From positions 682,001 through 746,000 of the forward strand of contig JAMXBD010000579.1 in NCBI GenBank assembly GCA_024138025.1: a stretch of 64,000 nucleotides of DNA. The letters run 5' to 3'. Numbering within the stretch: the first letter of the stretch is position 1; the number at the start of each line of letters is the position of its first letter. Below the pieces are notes generated by a model. It had not been told where the DNA came from. It made no database searches and worked only from the letters and a program-made list of their open reading frames with translations. Shown one piece after another: positions 34,611 through 47,024 of this stretch. Source of the DNA: Combretum micranthum. Its lineage: Eukaryota > Streptophyta > Magnoliopsida > Myrtales > Combretaceae. The position numbers and the translations under genes are program-made.

Positions 34611-34665
34611 TGGCCTGTTGGTAACAACGCGCACACACACACAGGAGATCGGGGTTCGAATCGCG
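34611..34665 (+). other. tRNA/SINE-like pol III box module in the solo LTR
   Basis: TGGCCTGTTGGTAACAACG (A-box-like) and GGGGTTCGAATCGC (B box) about 40 bases apart, 350 bases from the LTR start. It occupies the same relative place and orientation as in the 13.5-kb element. Confidence 0.6.
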
Positions 34666-35162
34666 CGTGGAGCATCCAAGATTTTTTTCACTCAAGCAAG
34701 TGCGCATGCACCCACGCGTGACCAATTCTGACACGTGCGCAGTACAAGCACGTTGTCTCCTACCTCCAGAAGCCATTTTTTTTCACCCGCAATAGGTCAT
34801 TTTTGAAGCCATTATTGATCAATTTGGCTTCATTTTTCATCAAATCAACATGGGGATCTAAAAGAAGACTTGGAATAATACAAGTTTGAGTCAAAGTTTG
34901 GTTTCAAAAATCGAATTTGGGTACTTGAATCTGAGTTTGAAAATCGATGAATACGCATTTTTTGCACAAGTTCCAAGTTTCATAATTCAATTCATTTGAT
35001 GAATTAGGCTTTCAATGTCATGAATTTGACTCAATTAATCACAATAAACACAATTCCAATGCCATTACAAAAACGTAATCAATCAAGCTTGAAAACCTAA
35101 ATTTGCAAATTCGCGTGCTCTTGGTTCCTTAATGAATTTCCCTCCAAATTCGACCTCTAATT

Positions 35163-35173
35163 AGTATAAAAAG
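35163..35173 (+). promoter_or_regulatory. TATA box of the solo LTR
   Basis: AGTATAAAAAGG in the expected middle of the LTR on its sense strand. The transcript start would lie about 30 bases downstream. Confidence 0.6.
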
Positions 35174-35630
35174 GGTCGAATTCCTTGTTTCCATCATCCA
35201 CAACTCTATAAATCACCAAGAAACATTCAAGATAGTTCGAATCCAAAATCAAAGCTCTTAGACTGAATTCAAAAATTTTGAATTCATTAGATCTAGGAAG
35301 TTTTTGAGGCAATTGGATGTTAGAGGAAGCTTTAGGAGTGTTTGATCTACTTAGTGGAAGCTTTGGTTCGCTTCTAGGACTCCAACCATCATCTCGACTC
35401 AAAACCCACTGTCGACCGCCATTGTAGAAGCTTTGAACCACCTTCCTCAACCACTTTTGGAGTAAGCCACCATCGTAGAGGTGTTTATCAGTCTCAGGTT
35501 GATCATCTTCACAATTTTTTGCTCCTTAAACCACCCAATTTGGTGTTTTTTTCAACTCCCCAGCTGCCTCCAGCGATTTGCTCCGATTAGATCCAACTCC
35601 AACCAAGATCCAACCCGACCTGCTCCAGGT

Positions 35631-35638
35631 TGTTGTTG

Positions 35639-35688
<50 letters not shown>
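35631..35688. repeat. (TTG)n-(TTA)n microsatellite
   Basis: TTG units run into about 16 TTA units inside the transcribed part of the solo LTR. They give rise to spurious poly-Tyr and poly-Ile frames. Confidence 0.95.
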
Positions 35689-35693
<5 letters not shown>

Positions 35694-36433
35694 TTTCAAA
35701 AAAATAATAAAATAATAAGGAAATATGCATGAAAAAGGTTTTGTCATTTAGAATAAAAAATTTAAAAATATATAAATAAATTTGATATCTTATAGGTTGA
35801 TATTGAAAAATCCTTGATTTTCTAAAAATCCCAAAAATTAAGAAACTTAAAATGAAAAGAATTCCAAAATCTAAAATAAACTAACAAATTAAATTTTTAT
35901 AAAAAGAACTACATTTCATCTGATCCTGATTAGCGGGTACATAGGCACCTTCGGGGCGACTTAAAATCTAAAAAAAATTATTTTTGTTCCACTATATTTT
36001 GTAAATTTCAAATTATTAATTTATTTGTAAATATAAATGATTTCATCATTAATTTGTAAATAAAATTGTAAATATGGAAATCCATAAAATTTAATTTATT
36101 TATTGTTTTATTTATTGAGCATTAAAAATGATAAATTTTAAGTGGTAACCATATGGTTTTAATAGGGTAGCTCCCAAATCTAAAATCTCTGATTTATAAA
36201 ATTTGGTTTTCAAATCAATTTTATGCAGACTAGTAGCTAAGTTAGGATTAACTAACCCATTGGTCCTAACTCATTTTTTTTGCTCAATTTCAATCGGGTG
36301 GCAACTCCAAAATGCTTTTCAAAAATTATATTTCTTTTAATTCTTAGTCGAGGGTTCGCATTTAATGGGTTCGGGTTTGATACGAATCGGATTAAAAGAA
36401 ATTAAACTAAAAATGAAAAATCTAGGATCAACA

Positions 36434-36899
36434 TTCATGATATCTTGAAGTACTTTCGACAAAATCAGACTTGGAAGGATAGTATAAGGGATAGATAGCA
36501 CAAGAAAGAGAAGCAAAATAAATATATAGGTATAAGAGGCAAAGATGAGTTAGAATGGCATAAAGTTCATGATTTCATTCTTACTGTAGTTTTATTTAGT
36601 TACAATTATAGAGAGAGATAAAGAAAAGAGTTTTATTTTATTACAATTATAGAGAGATAAGGAAAAGAGTAAGGTTCAATATCTATAGACTCTATTCTAT
36701 CGAGGACTTTACTCGTTTAGGGAGCTAGTACTGTTGATGGATATCGTAAACTAGCTGTTTAGAGCTGGAGAAGTGTTGTTGACTTCTTTACTAGTGCTAG
36801 AATGGTGAGTGTGGTCAATTAGATCATCGACTTCTAACCACAGGCATGGAGTATCAGTAGATGTTGAAATTACATTTACCCTATCAAACAATTGTAAAC
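36434..36899 (-). other. Resumed old element, unassigned part
   Basis: Begins with the right TSD copy TTCAT. A near-duplicate block TTATAGAGAGAGATAA / TTATAGAGAGATAAGG occurs at 36606-36660. No protein domain was recognised. Confidence 0.4.
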
Positions 36900-37620
36900 T
36901 AAGGTCTTCCATTTCTTCACTACCAATGTAAGGGATGGCAATCTCATGATAGATGATCTTGTTCTCCCATCACAATTACTACTTGACCAATACCATAAAT
37001 GTGACTTTTTGGTGCCAATAAGTGGGTATTACCCCTGCAACATGAATTCAAGGTCGTCCCAACAGCAAATTGGAAGATCTAGGAAGATTCAATACCTGGA
37101 AAGTGATATTGAATGTCTCAAGGCCAATCTCAACTTCTAGTTCGATTTCTCCTTCAATAGCTCTCTTAGATCCATTAAACACCCTAGCAGTTAGAAAGCT
37201 TTGTTTGATTTCAGATTTGTTCACTCTAAGCAGCTCTAAGGTGCATAGTAGGCAAACATTGAAGGATGATTTATTGTCTATCAGGAACTATGATACCAAC
37301 ATTCCTTTACATTTCACCACTATGTATAGAGCTTTGGTATGCTGATTACGTTCTTCGACTGTGTCTTTAGGGGAAAATGCAACTTGGTTGAGTATCAGTA
37401 TGGAATGGAATATTAGACCTAACTGCTTAACTTGTATGTTTCCAAGAGCTTTTATATCTCCTAGGACTTTCATCGGTGCACTTCGGCGTAAATCATAGGA
37501 GAGCAGCAATCCCATCAATGATATTTGAGCAAGGGTCTTAGCAAGTTGGTTCATGACTTTGTACTCACTTGCTTTGACTATTTTTAGAAATGAGTTAGCA
37601 TCTTTCTATTTAGGACATTC
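36900..37620 (-). pseudogene. Tat-lineage gag-pro linker and aspartic protease remnant
   Basis: The frame at 37288-37554 contains A-Q-I-S-L-M-G-L-L-L-S and M-K-V-L-G-D, the conserved linker upstream of Tat proteases, and ends in N-Q-H-T-K-A-L-Y-I-V-V-K-C. In another frame it continues L-I-D-N-K-S-S-F-N-V (usual L-V-D-N-G-S-S-L-N-V, with Gly replaced by Lys in the active-site loop) and G-E-I-E-L-E-V-E-I-G-L-E-T-F-N-I-T-F-Q-V. The frame breaks and the lost Gly argue against activity. Confidence 0.8.
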
Positions 37621-38399
37621 ATATAATTGAATAAGCTAGTTTTTACTTTTAGTATTGCTCTGTTTCTTTCTAGCCTCGTCGTTACTGTCATATACTTGCT
37701 TGGATTGAGTCAACCCGCATACATCAGCATTGACATTGGATTTCCCATAGTCAAAAGACATAGCCTTGTAATCCTTTGATGGGGCCAAATTATTAAATAA
37801 CAGCCTTTTTGGTGCCTAAGGTATAACAACTTCTTTTTGTTCTTGATCTTTATAACATCAAATCATAACTAGTTTTGGAACCTTGCCAATCATGTATATT
37901 TCTTTTTCCTTTGGTTTCTCAACTTTAGTTTGCTTCTCTTTGAGTTGGTTATCCTCTTCTTCAAATTCAGACCCCCAGCCTGTGGGTGCTACATCTTCTA
38001 AAGGAGAAAAGGGTTCTAACCATGAATAATCAACCATATATCTAGAGGATTCACCTCAGGTATCAATAGTCCCACAAGCCATCTTGCTTTCAACTCTTTA
38101 TAAGTGTGTCCTTTGCATTCTGCCTCCTATTCTAGCTTTAGAGTGATTATTACCAAGATAACACTTTTTATGATCAAACAATCTTACAACATTTTATAAA
38201 TTTTACTTTTTACTCTAGCATGGTCTTTGAGGTTCACATGTTGCATGTGTCCCATTTGTTTCTAAGCAAGTTGAGAAAGAGAATATGGTATCTCATCTAA
38301 GTCTAAGGTATTTTCTTCTTCTTCAACCATTGTGATCATGTTGATGCTGTGGCCATGAGTAGATAGAGGATTGTTATTGACATTTGGTCCTGGGGCTTC
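37621..38399 (-). other. Old element, region between gag and protease
   Basis: No domain could be read with confidence. Position and orientation suggest the poorly conserved linker of a Tat gag-pol. Confidence 0.4.
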
Positions 38400-39180
38400 A
38401 ATAAAGTCCAACTAAATGAGTTTCACATCAATTAGGTCTTGGATGCGATGTTTCAATTGGCAGCAATTTTAAGTAGAATGCCCCTCTTGCCCCATATAGT
38501 ACTCACATTTTAATGTTGGATCATATCATTTTGGTTTTATACCCTTGGAGTAGAGGCTCAAAAGTCAACATTCTCTCTTCTCGGAGTTTATGTAGCTTGG
38601 TGAATTGTTCAGCTGGGCGATTTCTCCTTTCTTGTTCTTTCCCGAGTTCTCAATTTGGTTGACTAGGCTTTGCAATATGAAATTGAGGTCGGCCTGCTTG
38701 AAAAGAACCAATATTCACAACACTGATAGCTAATTGTTTTTCTTTTCCAATTGCTCAGGTTAGCCTTTTGTTATGTAGCTCAGCCAATTTTCCAAACAAT
38801 ATTGCATCTTCAATTCTACTTCCAGTTGCCACAATATCAGTAAAGTTAGCAGCTATATGCCCCACTAAATACCAGCAGTATGGCTTACCTAAAGTGTTAA
38901 TGAACATGGTAGTCAGTTCTTACTTAGGAATGGTGGTAATGACCATAGCAACTCTGCTCCTCCACCTTTGTGCATACTCTTTAAAAGTTTCATTATTTCT
39001 CTTGGTCATTTTGCTCAGATCATCCACTAAGGAAGCCACTTCTATATTGAATTTGTATTGGTTATCGAAGGACTGAGCTAGCTTTCCCAAGTGCTGATCT
39101 CATTCATATCCAACTGAGCATTGTTGATCCCAAATTTTGCTCCTATTCTCCTAAAGGTCCTGATCTATATCAAAACTGGC
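38400..39180 (-). pseudogene. Tat-lineage gag remnant
   Basis: At 39065-38930 a frame reads M-T-K-R-N-N-E-T-F-K-E-Y-A-Q-R-W-R, then T-M-F-I-N-T-L-G-K-P-Y and L-V-G-H-I-A-A-N-F-T-D-I-V-A-T-G-S-R-I-E-D-A-I, closely parallel to the gag of the 13.5-kb element. At about 38505-38420 a zinc-knuckle-like C-E-Y-Y-M-G-Q-E-G-H-S-T is followed by a stop, N-C-C-Q-L-K-H-R-I-Q-D-L-I-D. Only one knuckle copy is seen here. Stops interrupt the frame. Confidence 0.8.
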
Positions 39181-39239
39181 TCGTTTGATAGGGAACACTC
39201 GATAAAGAACCAATAAGGATTTGTAAAAGCTCGATTTGA

Positions 39240-39800
39240 AATCTATTTAGTTTGGAACTACCACTAACCAAGTTGAAAAAAAAAATAAAGGGTGAATTAG
39301 AAATCAAATGGGTGGTATGATTACTAGTTCAGCTATTGGTTTGCGTAAAAATCAAAGATTGTTGAGTCCGCAGGTTACTATTTAAAACCTAAATGGTTAT
39401 CTGGGCTTTATAAATCTTTAATATATGGGTCAAAACTTATGAGAAAAGAGATTGATTTAACTTTTTTAATTTTTAGACTTTTGGAAAAAAAAAAAAAGGG
39501 TTTGTATAAATTTTTGTCTTTTGTCTTTAAAAGATACTTAAAAGTTTTTTATTATTTGTAACTGCCCATTAGGTGTCTACATATCTACTAGCCAAAATCA
39601 GATCCCCATAGTTCGTTTTGATTTTTGTAAGATTGTTATTGTTTACATTTGCTTTTTAATTGTGAGAAGACCATCAAATGTAAGTGCTTTAACTATTTGG
39701 TTTTTTTATCCAAAAAAGTCCTTAAAAAGTCTAATTATGATTTCATTATTTTTGAAAACTCCTAAAAGATATTAATCTTTTGGAAAACAAATTTTTTTTT
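39240..39800 (-). repeat. Decayed 5' LTR part of the old Tat element
   Basis: The blocks CAAATGGGTGGTATGATTAC, CTAGTTCAGCTATTGGTTTGCG and CTGCCCATTAGGTGTCTACA match, in order, the terminal 600 bp of the intact LTRs (16400-16910), strongly diverged. The outer ~100 bp and the PBS are missing, so gag and LTR abut after a deletion. Confidence 0.6.
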
Positions 39801-40440
39801 TTCATTTGCATTTATAGAAAATAACTAGATGATAAATATATAAGCTGGCAAGAAGATTTTTTTTAGTATATAATATATATATATATATATATATATCTCA
39901 TACATAGGACAAAGGTAAAATGAAGAAAGAACTTTTGTTGATTTTTATGAAATTTTTCATTTTTAAGTTTTTGATAAAAAAAGATGATATTCATAAGGGA
40001 CCTAAAAACTAAGCATGCTCCAGCTATTACACCAGATGATTTGCCTATTAATCGCAAAATGGTATATGTCAAATATAGCATGTTATCAAAAAGTGATTTG
40101 AGAAGCTGAAACCCTATACCTATATATATATATATATATATATATTTATTTATAATTCATCTCTAAAACTTTTATCGTTGACTATACCATCTTTTATAAC
40201 CTAAAGTCTTATTTATTTAATTTAGTTTATCTAATCATCATATTATATATTAATATCATTCAAATAATAGCATAAGTATAGCATGCATATCACATATTCA
40301 CATATATGATTTTTATAGTACGTGCACCATATATTATTAATGATATACGTCCATGATCGTTTTCTGATACAGTTTGCGCAAAATCTCATACCGTACAATA
40401 TTGTATTGTAATATTTTTTTCGTTTTCCACTTTTATTTAT
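39801..40440. other. AT-rich DNA with two (TA)n runs
   Basis: TA microsatellites at about 39869-39896 and 40121-40146. No gene was recognised. Confidence 0.6.
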
Positions 40441-41290
40441 TTTTTATTATATGGGGGGGCGGGCGGCGGTTTTACATGTACCTGCAATTACAAAAATTCC
40501 TATAACAAAACAACAAACAAAAATAAAAACGAGAGCAAATAAGCCTAAGTCGAAATACAAGAAACAGTAAGATAACAATAGGCTGGGCTCGGTGAAGGAG
40601 GGTAAAGGTTGAACCTCGTGCTTTGCGAATTGTAGGGCAAGCAAGAGTCGAATTGAGTTTCTCAAATCCTGCAAAAGAAAGAAAACAGAGGTTAGTGGCC
40701 TTCTCTCTCGATGGCGGGTTATCGGATGGTAATGGTTCTATTGAGTGGTGACTGTGTTTGATGTATAGGGGCTGGGTAAGTTTTGGATGATGGCAGCGAT
40801 TCAAATGGTGGTAGCGGGTATCGGTACGGTGGTGGTTGATGGCCGTTGCGAGACTGGAGTTTTGGTTCTAGGTGGTGGTTAGAGTGTATCAAGGGTTGTG
40901 ATGGTGCAGTGGTGTTCTTAGGAGAGGGCAGGTGGTCTTGGTTTTTGCGACGGGTGGTTTCAGATAGTACTTTGGTGATGGAAATTGGTGAAGAAGGTTC
41001 TGGGTTCAGTCGAGGAGGGGGGTGGTGGTTGCAACTATGAATGGGTTTCGGCTTTAGGGTCGGATGTAGTTGAATGCTCGCAGCGGTTTCCGCGATCCGG
41101 GGTGGTTGGATGTTGGAGTTGGGGGTATGATTATGGATGTGAAGATGATGATTTGGGTAATGGCAAGATCAAAATTGGGTGGTCGTGGATGCCTCTGGTT
41201 GTTTTAGATAGTGTTGTTATGGCGGTTTTTGTGGCTTAGAGAGAGAGAGAGACAGAGAGAGCGAAGGGGTCGAGAGAGGGATGGTGACCG
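40441..41290. other. G-rich, strand-asymmetric island
   Basis: An abrupt change from AT-rich DNA to a plus strand rich in GGTGG and GGTTG words, ending in a GAGAGA tract (41236-41262). Six frames were inspected; the open ones (40846-41040, 40985-41239) are Trp/Gly-rich and match nothing I know. It could be a captured host exon or 5' UTR, or part of an unrecognised element. Confidence 0.4.
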
Positions 41291-41674
41291 AGAGAGTAGC
41301 CGCTGAGAGATTTGTAAGTCTGTTTTTGAATACGAAGATGAAGGTCAAGAGTCTGAAAGGGACAGGAAGGACATTAAAGATGTTCCATTTTTCATTAATC
41401 CACGGAGCGTCTGTTACAAAACTTCAAAGGCCAATCGTTTATGATGGTAATAAAACTTGAATTTCGATTCTAAAAGAGTGATGGAAAAGTCAGATTCCAA
41501 AAGAATCGAATTTTTCCAAGTTGACTAAGGTCGAAAATCAAGCTCATTTAAGCTTAGACATTCAAAAATGGTGACTGAGTTAGGGAAGACAATGTGCATG
41601 TAGTACACACGCACGTCTTTCCAAGCACACGAGATGTCTTCTATCGCCTAATGCCTCCTCCTCACGATCTCTAA

Positions 41675-42093
41675 TGTGGCATTTGGTATACGAAAATCGT
41701 TCGGAATAAACTAGATTGGAATCGAAATAATTGAATGGAATAGAATTAATATGAGAATGATAAATCTATTTTTTTTGTTTGGATACGGACACAATATGGA
41801 ATGGATATGAATTAATTTATATTAGAATTTACCAAAAATATCCTTTAAAAACTAGGATAATAAATTTACAGAGGATAAAAAGATAATTTAAGTAAAAATT
41901 CTTAATAGAAGGTAGAATGTAATCGTGATACTGCCTTCTCAAAGGCGGAATTGAATTCCACCTATAAGCTAGACTCATCGATTTTAAGAAATCGCGATTC
42001 CGCCTTCTTATGACACTTCTAAACGTATGAAAAGGAATGAAAATCGGCATTGCGATTCCATTTCGATCCATTCCTATATAACAAACAAGCCAT
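41675..42093. mobile_element. MITE, Harbinger-like (419 bp)
   Basis: Flanked by TAA (41672-41674 and 42094-42096), the three-base TSD type of PIF/Harbinger. The left end TGTGGCATTTGGTAT is imperfectly inverted at the right end (reverse complement ATGGCTTGTTTGTTAT), and GGAAT/ATTCC words flank both ends. There is no coding capacity. The short TSD makes this moderately certain. Confidence 0.5.
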
Positions 42094-45000
42094 TAAATCA
42101 AACTCTGGCCATCCTTTTGCTTTCCTATGCCCTTAACCAACATAGCTACTTGTTTTTTTTTTTTTTTTTTTTTTGACAACTTGCCCACTTAAAATTCTTT
42201 TAACCTATAAAGATCAAGCCCAACATGATCTAATATTAAATTGGGCTGAAATGAAGATAGGTCCAAGTCCAAATTGGCTTTCAAAAATAGTTTAGCCTAC
42301 CATAAAAAGGACCAATATACTTACTAAAAGCCTAAAACGAAAATTTCTTTATATTTTCTTTTTTTATAATAATTTTTTATCTTTTAAATTAAAAAAATAT
42401 TTATAACTTAGATTCCAGAATTGTAGAGGGTCAATATCTCTTACAAAATAGCAAAATAAGATAGATAACTATATAATTACAAAATTTCAAACCATAAACA
42501 TTAAACATATAAACTATTTTCTAAGCCTATCTTCATATCTTCAAATGCTACACTAAAGAAGAAAACTCTCTCTTCACATAATCTTAGCTCATTCCCAGCT
42601 TGAGCTATTCCTACATAAAAATTATAAGGGTGTGAGCTCAACCATAACTCAATGAATAACATGACCAAATCACATAACAAACAATTGCCAAGCAAGTGTT
42701 ATTAACAAACATATGCAATGCAATACTCAACCATATGATATGCACAATTTAGATGATTGAAATTCAAACCAATGGAGATTCATGCCCTCTATCGGGGATT
42801 GAAGGACTAGCTCAAGTTATTCACACTTAAGAGAACTGTGAACTAAGGAAAGGGATGCTTTCTCAACTCATTGTTTTCATAGCTCATAGCTTTCACACAT
42901 ACATACATATATATATATTACTAATGTAACCCCAAACTTCCCTTTAGAAGAAACTAAGAAAGGGGGAGGATTTACTTTGTAATTCATTTTATTGAAATAT
43001 AACCTCTAACTTCTCCTTATAAAGAATTAAGGAGGGAGGATTTCACTTTGAAACCCATTTTGTACTTGTAGATATATAATATATATATATATAGCTAACA
43101 ACCCTATAGTAGCCTTAACTAGATTCACTGGACTCTCAAAAGCACTACTACAGAATTGGAATTTTAATATGTGACATGAATACCATGCTAAAGCATGTAT
43201 GTTGTCGTGCAATGAATTATAAATTACTTAAATAGTCAAATATATTAAGTTTATTTATTTATGTGCCTAATCAATGTAGTAAACATTCATCAACAACATT
43301 AATGCAATCATTTCAAGCAATGTGTGATCACTTTTTATTTTAATGACATATCAAATAATACAATCATCAAATAACATACGAATACCCAATCCTCACATAA
43401 ATTCAATTATGTTTATCTTGATTTAGGTGCAACTACATTACAAGCACAAACAAAGTGATGGGGTCGATGTTACCCACTGATGTCTAAGTTAGGTCTTAAC
43501 AAGCCTTGAAGAAAACAGAATCATCCCCATAATCAACGTCAAACCATCAACATCCTTCATATTGAAATCCAAACAAAAATAGAAGATTGGCTAGGGCTAT
43601 TTTAGAGAATATATCGAAGGCAAACTTTTGTTCATGAAAATAAACTCATTTTAAGATCTTATTTGATCAGACACTAAGTAGGAATCCCACCATAGCTATG
43701 AAGATTGTCCCGCCAAGATACAGATAATTCTCCATTGTTTGTCAAAGCATTTCCTTTTTCTTTGTTTATGATCATTTATTATAGAATAACATTAAAACAT
43801 TCATATACAAAAATAATCATTTCCTAAGCAATCATACATTTGAAGCAATATACTCCCTTTATCATTTTAAGTCTAACATACTACAATTACATCTGAACCA
43901 TTTATTTATTAAGTCTATATTGATCTAACTTAACCATTTATTCTAATTATTAAGTTATATTTATTAATCTCTCTAATTCATTCTCATGTATCTATTAAGA
44001 CTTTAATTAACATAAATTTCCTATTTTAAATGAATCTCATTTTAGCTTCTTTTAGTCCTTCAAGTTAAATTAACTTAGGTCTATTAACTAATTCACTTTA
44101 TATCCAAATTCCACATTAAGCCTAGTTTAGTCACTAAGTTGTATTCATTCATCCCATTCAGATAACATTATATATCCTATAAGATTTAAATTTAAGCTAG
44201 ATCATTTTAACTCATCATGATTTATTAAACTAAATTGAATCTAGGTTTATAAACTAAGTTCATTTTATAAACTTAAGTCTATGTTAACTTAATCTTAGCC
44301 AAATTAAATACACTTAATCAATTTAATTCATTTTAGCTCATAAAAGTTTATTTTATACTTGAAAATCATGCTAACTCAATTCAATCCTAAATCCATTAAT
44401 TCTTGCAATTAATCTTACGAATACTAATATATCATATCTATTATTCATTATTTATTTAATTCATTTATTTATTTATTTTAGCAGGGGAACCAAACAAGGC
44501 TGTATGAACTCAAATGGGCATGTATGAAGGGCTGTATCAATTTTGGAGTGAAACCAATAAACCATACACCCCCTCAAACGGGCCTGTATGAAGGGCTGTT
44601 TAGTTCATACACCCTCCCATATAAGCCGTTGTAAGGGATGTTTCAATCCAGGAATTTACATAGAAATTCATATACCATTCCATACGGGTCGTTTCAAGTT
44701 AGAGTCTTTACATAGAAATTCAAACACCCCTTCAAACAAGTTGTTTGACAGGCCATTTGAACTCTTGCAACTTTTCTTTGTCTTTTCTTCAAAACTTAGT
44801 TTCTTTAGCTACTTGTTTTATATCACAACTCAACATACACAAACTTATTATCTACATACATACTTATAACCATAACTTACAACATCAATACATATGTTAT
44901 TACTTCTTATTTCATCAAATCATTTGTTAATTTTTTGTGTTCTAATATGAATAAACATATTTATGTTTTGTCTTACAAGTTTATACATCATTCATTTACT

Positions 45001-45453
45001 AGTTTTATCACACACCCGACTCATATAGCACCAAAACATCATATACATACATAAACAACAAACAAATTAAGGAAAATAACTAACTTACTTGTTTTAGGAA
45101 AAGCTCAAACTTTCAAAACTCCATTACTACCACTTTCCTTTAACTCTTAAGACTACTTCATGCATGATCTTCATCTTTGATCTTGTTCCCATCTTCATTT
45201 TCTTCTAAAATCTTACTGGATTGGAGATTTTGTTAAAATTTGAGAAGAAAAGAGAAGTAGAGAGAAGAGAAAGAACAAAGGAAAGAAATGGTGATGGAAA
45301 GAAGAATAGAAAGAGGAAGAAAAGGGCAGCCAAAAAGTAAAGCAAAGGATAAGGAAAATAAAAGATATTTATAGAATTTTAGGAGAAAAAGTTTTTATTT
45401 AAAATTTTCATATCATTATCTTAAGTACCAAAAATAATTTTAGAATTTATATC
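42094..45453. other. LTR-like repeat DNA, possibly one large gypsy LTR
   Basis: No coding region. A poly-T of about 24 lies at 42152-42175. The segment 42620-42680 (GTGTGAGCTCAACCATAACTC...), the GC-richer 44480-44770 with repeated GGGCTGT-TATGAA words, and the purine-rich block at 45230-45360 with a minus-strand CTATAAATA near 45368-45376 together resemble an LTR read on the minus strand. Boundaries were not found. Confidence 0.35.
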
Positions 45454-45458
45454 ATATA
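45454..45458. repeat. TSD ATATA, left copy
   Basis: ATATA directly precedes the solo LTR and is repeated at 47025-47029 directly after it. The word is of low complexity, but the exact placement at both TG...CA ends supports it. Confidence 0.75.
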
Positions 45459-47024
45459 TGTTGGTCCCAAAAGAATAACCAAGAGGGGGATTAGTTATTT
45501 AATAAAAATTTATCCTTTTTCTAAATTCAACCAAAGTCACACAACTTGGTTAATCAAATTACAATGGCTTATAATCTTATTTGTAAACAATCAAACTTGA
45601 TTCCAAATAATATTAATTATAATTTAGATAAAATCAGGTTCACCTAAATTCTCAAAGAGTTAAGCTATTGTTTAAACATAAAGCTGCCTGTTACTCTCTG
45701 ACTTGGTCTCTAAGTTTAATTTGCAGCTAAAACAAATACGTAAACATGCACAAAATTAAAAAGATAAAGAAAGAGAAGAGTGCAAAATTGATTTATAGAG
45801 GTTTTGCCTTAAGCGTCAGTCCTCTCTTCTAGCTCCAAGTTAGGGACCCGGTATTCCACACCGATATGTTCCACTATATCCAATCAAGAAATGAGAGTAC
45901 AAGCTTGTCCAAATATAATAGACTTCAATCACTCTCACTTCTCTATAATCTCTCATAAGTAATCAATACTAAATGAGGAAAAAGTATAAAGTATCCTCGC
46001 AAATGTCAGTACAAAGGATGAAAAAAAAAGTTAGTAGAATTTGCACGTTTGTAAGCTATGAAAAATTTCAAAGTATTGAGAGCTTCTTCGTATGTTGTTG
46101 TTTCTTGAACTTCTTCGATATATGAACTCCAAGTCTTCAATGGATAAGAAGACGATTTGAAAATTTGGTTCCAGATTTTTCTCCTTGTTGATATGATATT
46201 CCAATGGATAAAAAAGATAAAGTTGAACATTGTTGAAGATCTCTATCCTATTTTTGTGTGCCAACTGGAGATTTCAAACTTCATGTTAATCTGATATATA
46301 TCTTCTTATAGACATGATTTAAGATGGATATTCGAACATTGTTGACCATTCCTTAAAGATAAGTATCCTCTGATATTGTTTAAATTTGGATCATATCGAT
46401 ATCCCAAAGAAATTGGTCCTTATCTTGATAATTTCATAAATTTGAATTCCTTGATTTGTTATAACGTGACTTATATATTTCTCAGACAATGAACTTCTTT
46501 ATGATAGTTTTGAACTGAGTTTTAAACTTGCAAACCGAAATCGAAGATAAATATGTAAGCTTGAACTTGTTGTAAAAAATTTCAAATCTTTGTAAACTTG
46601 AATCCCTTTGGATATTTGAACCAACTTAATGGAACATATTTGAATGTATTACCCAAATACATTCAATTTAGAGTTGGGTCTTCAAATCCATAACGAATTC
46701 TTAGAAAATTCAATCTTCATCTTGTTGTACGTAAATTTGTAATTTTTGTTCGTGTAACCGATTTACTCTCTGAGTTATCTTCTGAGAAGTGTTGTCTACT
46801 TGATATTCATCATGTCTATCTTCTGAGTATTCCTCTATTCTTGAAAAACTTTTTGAACACTTTCTGAATTACTTTCTGAGTTGAATCTCTTTTGAAAAAT
46901 ATTTTTATAAACTTTGATACTTTCATCATACTTAATAACTTAAACATTGCATACTTAATAAATTTGTTAGTAATCACTTAATTCTTTTTGTTATCATCAA
47001 AACCAATATTGAGAGAACCCAACA
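45459..47024 (-). repeat. Copia-type solo LTR (1566 bp)
   Basis: Begins TGTTGGTCCCAAAAG and ends GAGAACCCAACA, giving inverted TGTTGG...CCAACA termini and the TSD ATATA. Read on the minus strand it starts TGTTGGGTTCTCTC and shortly reads TTTTGATGATAACAAAAAG, a start I know from large plant copia (Sire-like) LTRs. No internal sequence, PBS or polypurine tract adjoins it, so it is the product of LTR-LTR recombination. Confidence 0.85.

Larger units (their letters stand above)
34261..36433 (+). repeat. Solo LTR of a related Tat-type element (2173 bp)
   Basis: Starts TGTAGACACCCATTTTTACC and ends TAGGATCAACA, with the TSD TTCAT on both sides. Both ends align, in inverse orientation, with the LTR ends of the 13.5-kb element: the CACCCA-TTTAAGGCTTTAA start and the conserved end with AACCCGAACCCATT and CCACCCGATT. 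A conserved GGCACC-GGGGCGAC block lies at 35943-35962. It lacks the two hairpin/97-bp arrays and is half as long, so it is a different subfamily. Recombination between two LTRs removed the internal part. Confidence 0.92.
32175..39800 (-). mobile_element. Old Tat/Ogre-type Ty3/gypsy element, fragmented
   Basis: On the minus strand, decayed domains occur in the order LTR part (from about 39800), gag (39180-38400), linker and protease (37620-36900), reverse transcriptase (34080-33370) and RNase H (33240-32400). A later solo LTR (34261-36433) separates protease from reverse transcriptase. Integrase and the 3' LTR are missing at the left, where the homology meets an opposite-strand integrase scrap. 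Numerous stops show long decay. The gag block E-T-F-K-E-Y-A-Q-R-W-R is shared with the gag-only element at 22642-24612, so the two are of the same lineage. Confidence 0.75.

Noticed and set aside
34611..34665. tRNA gene
   Set aside because: A- and B-box words are present, but no acceptor stem, anticodon arm or CCA-compatible 3' end could be folded; recorded as a tRNA/SINE-like module instead.
35481..35747. Frames with poly-Tyr or poly-Ile on both strands
   Set aside because: Produced by the TTA microsatellite inside the solo LTR.
38768..39076. 102-codon plus-strand frame
   Set aside because: Antisense shadow of the decayed Tat gag (E-T-F-K-E-Y-A-Q-R-W-R on the minus strand).
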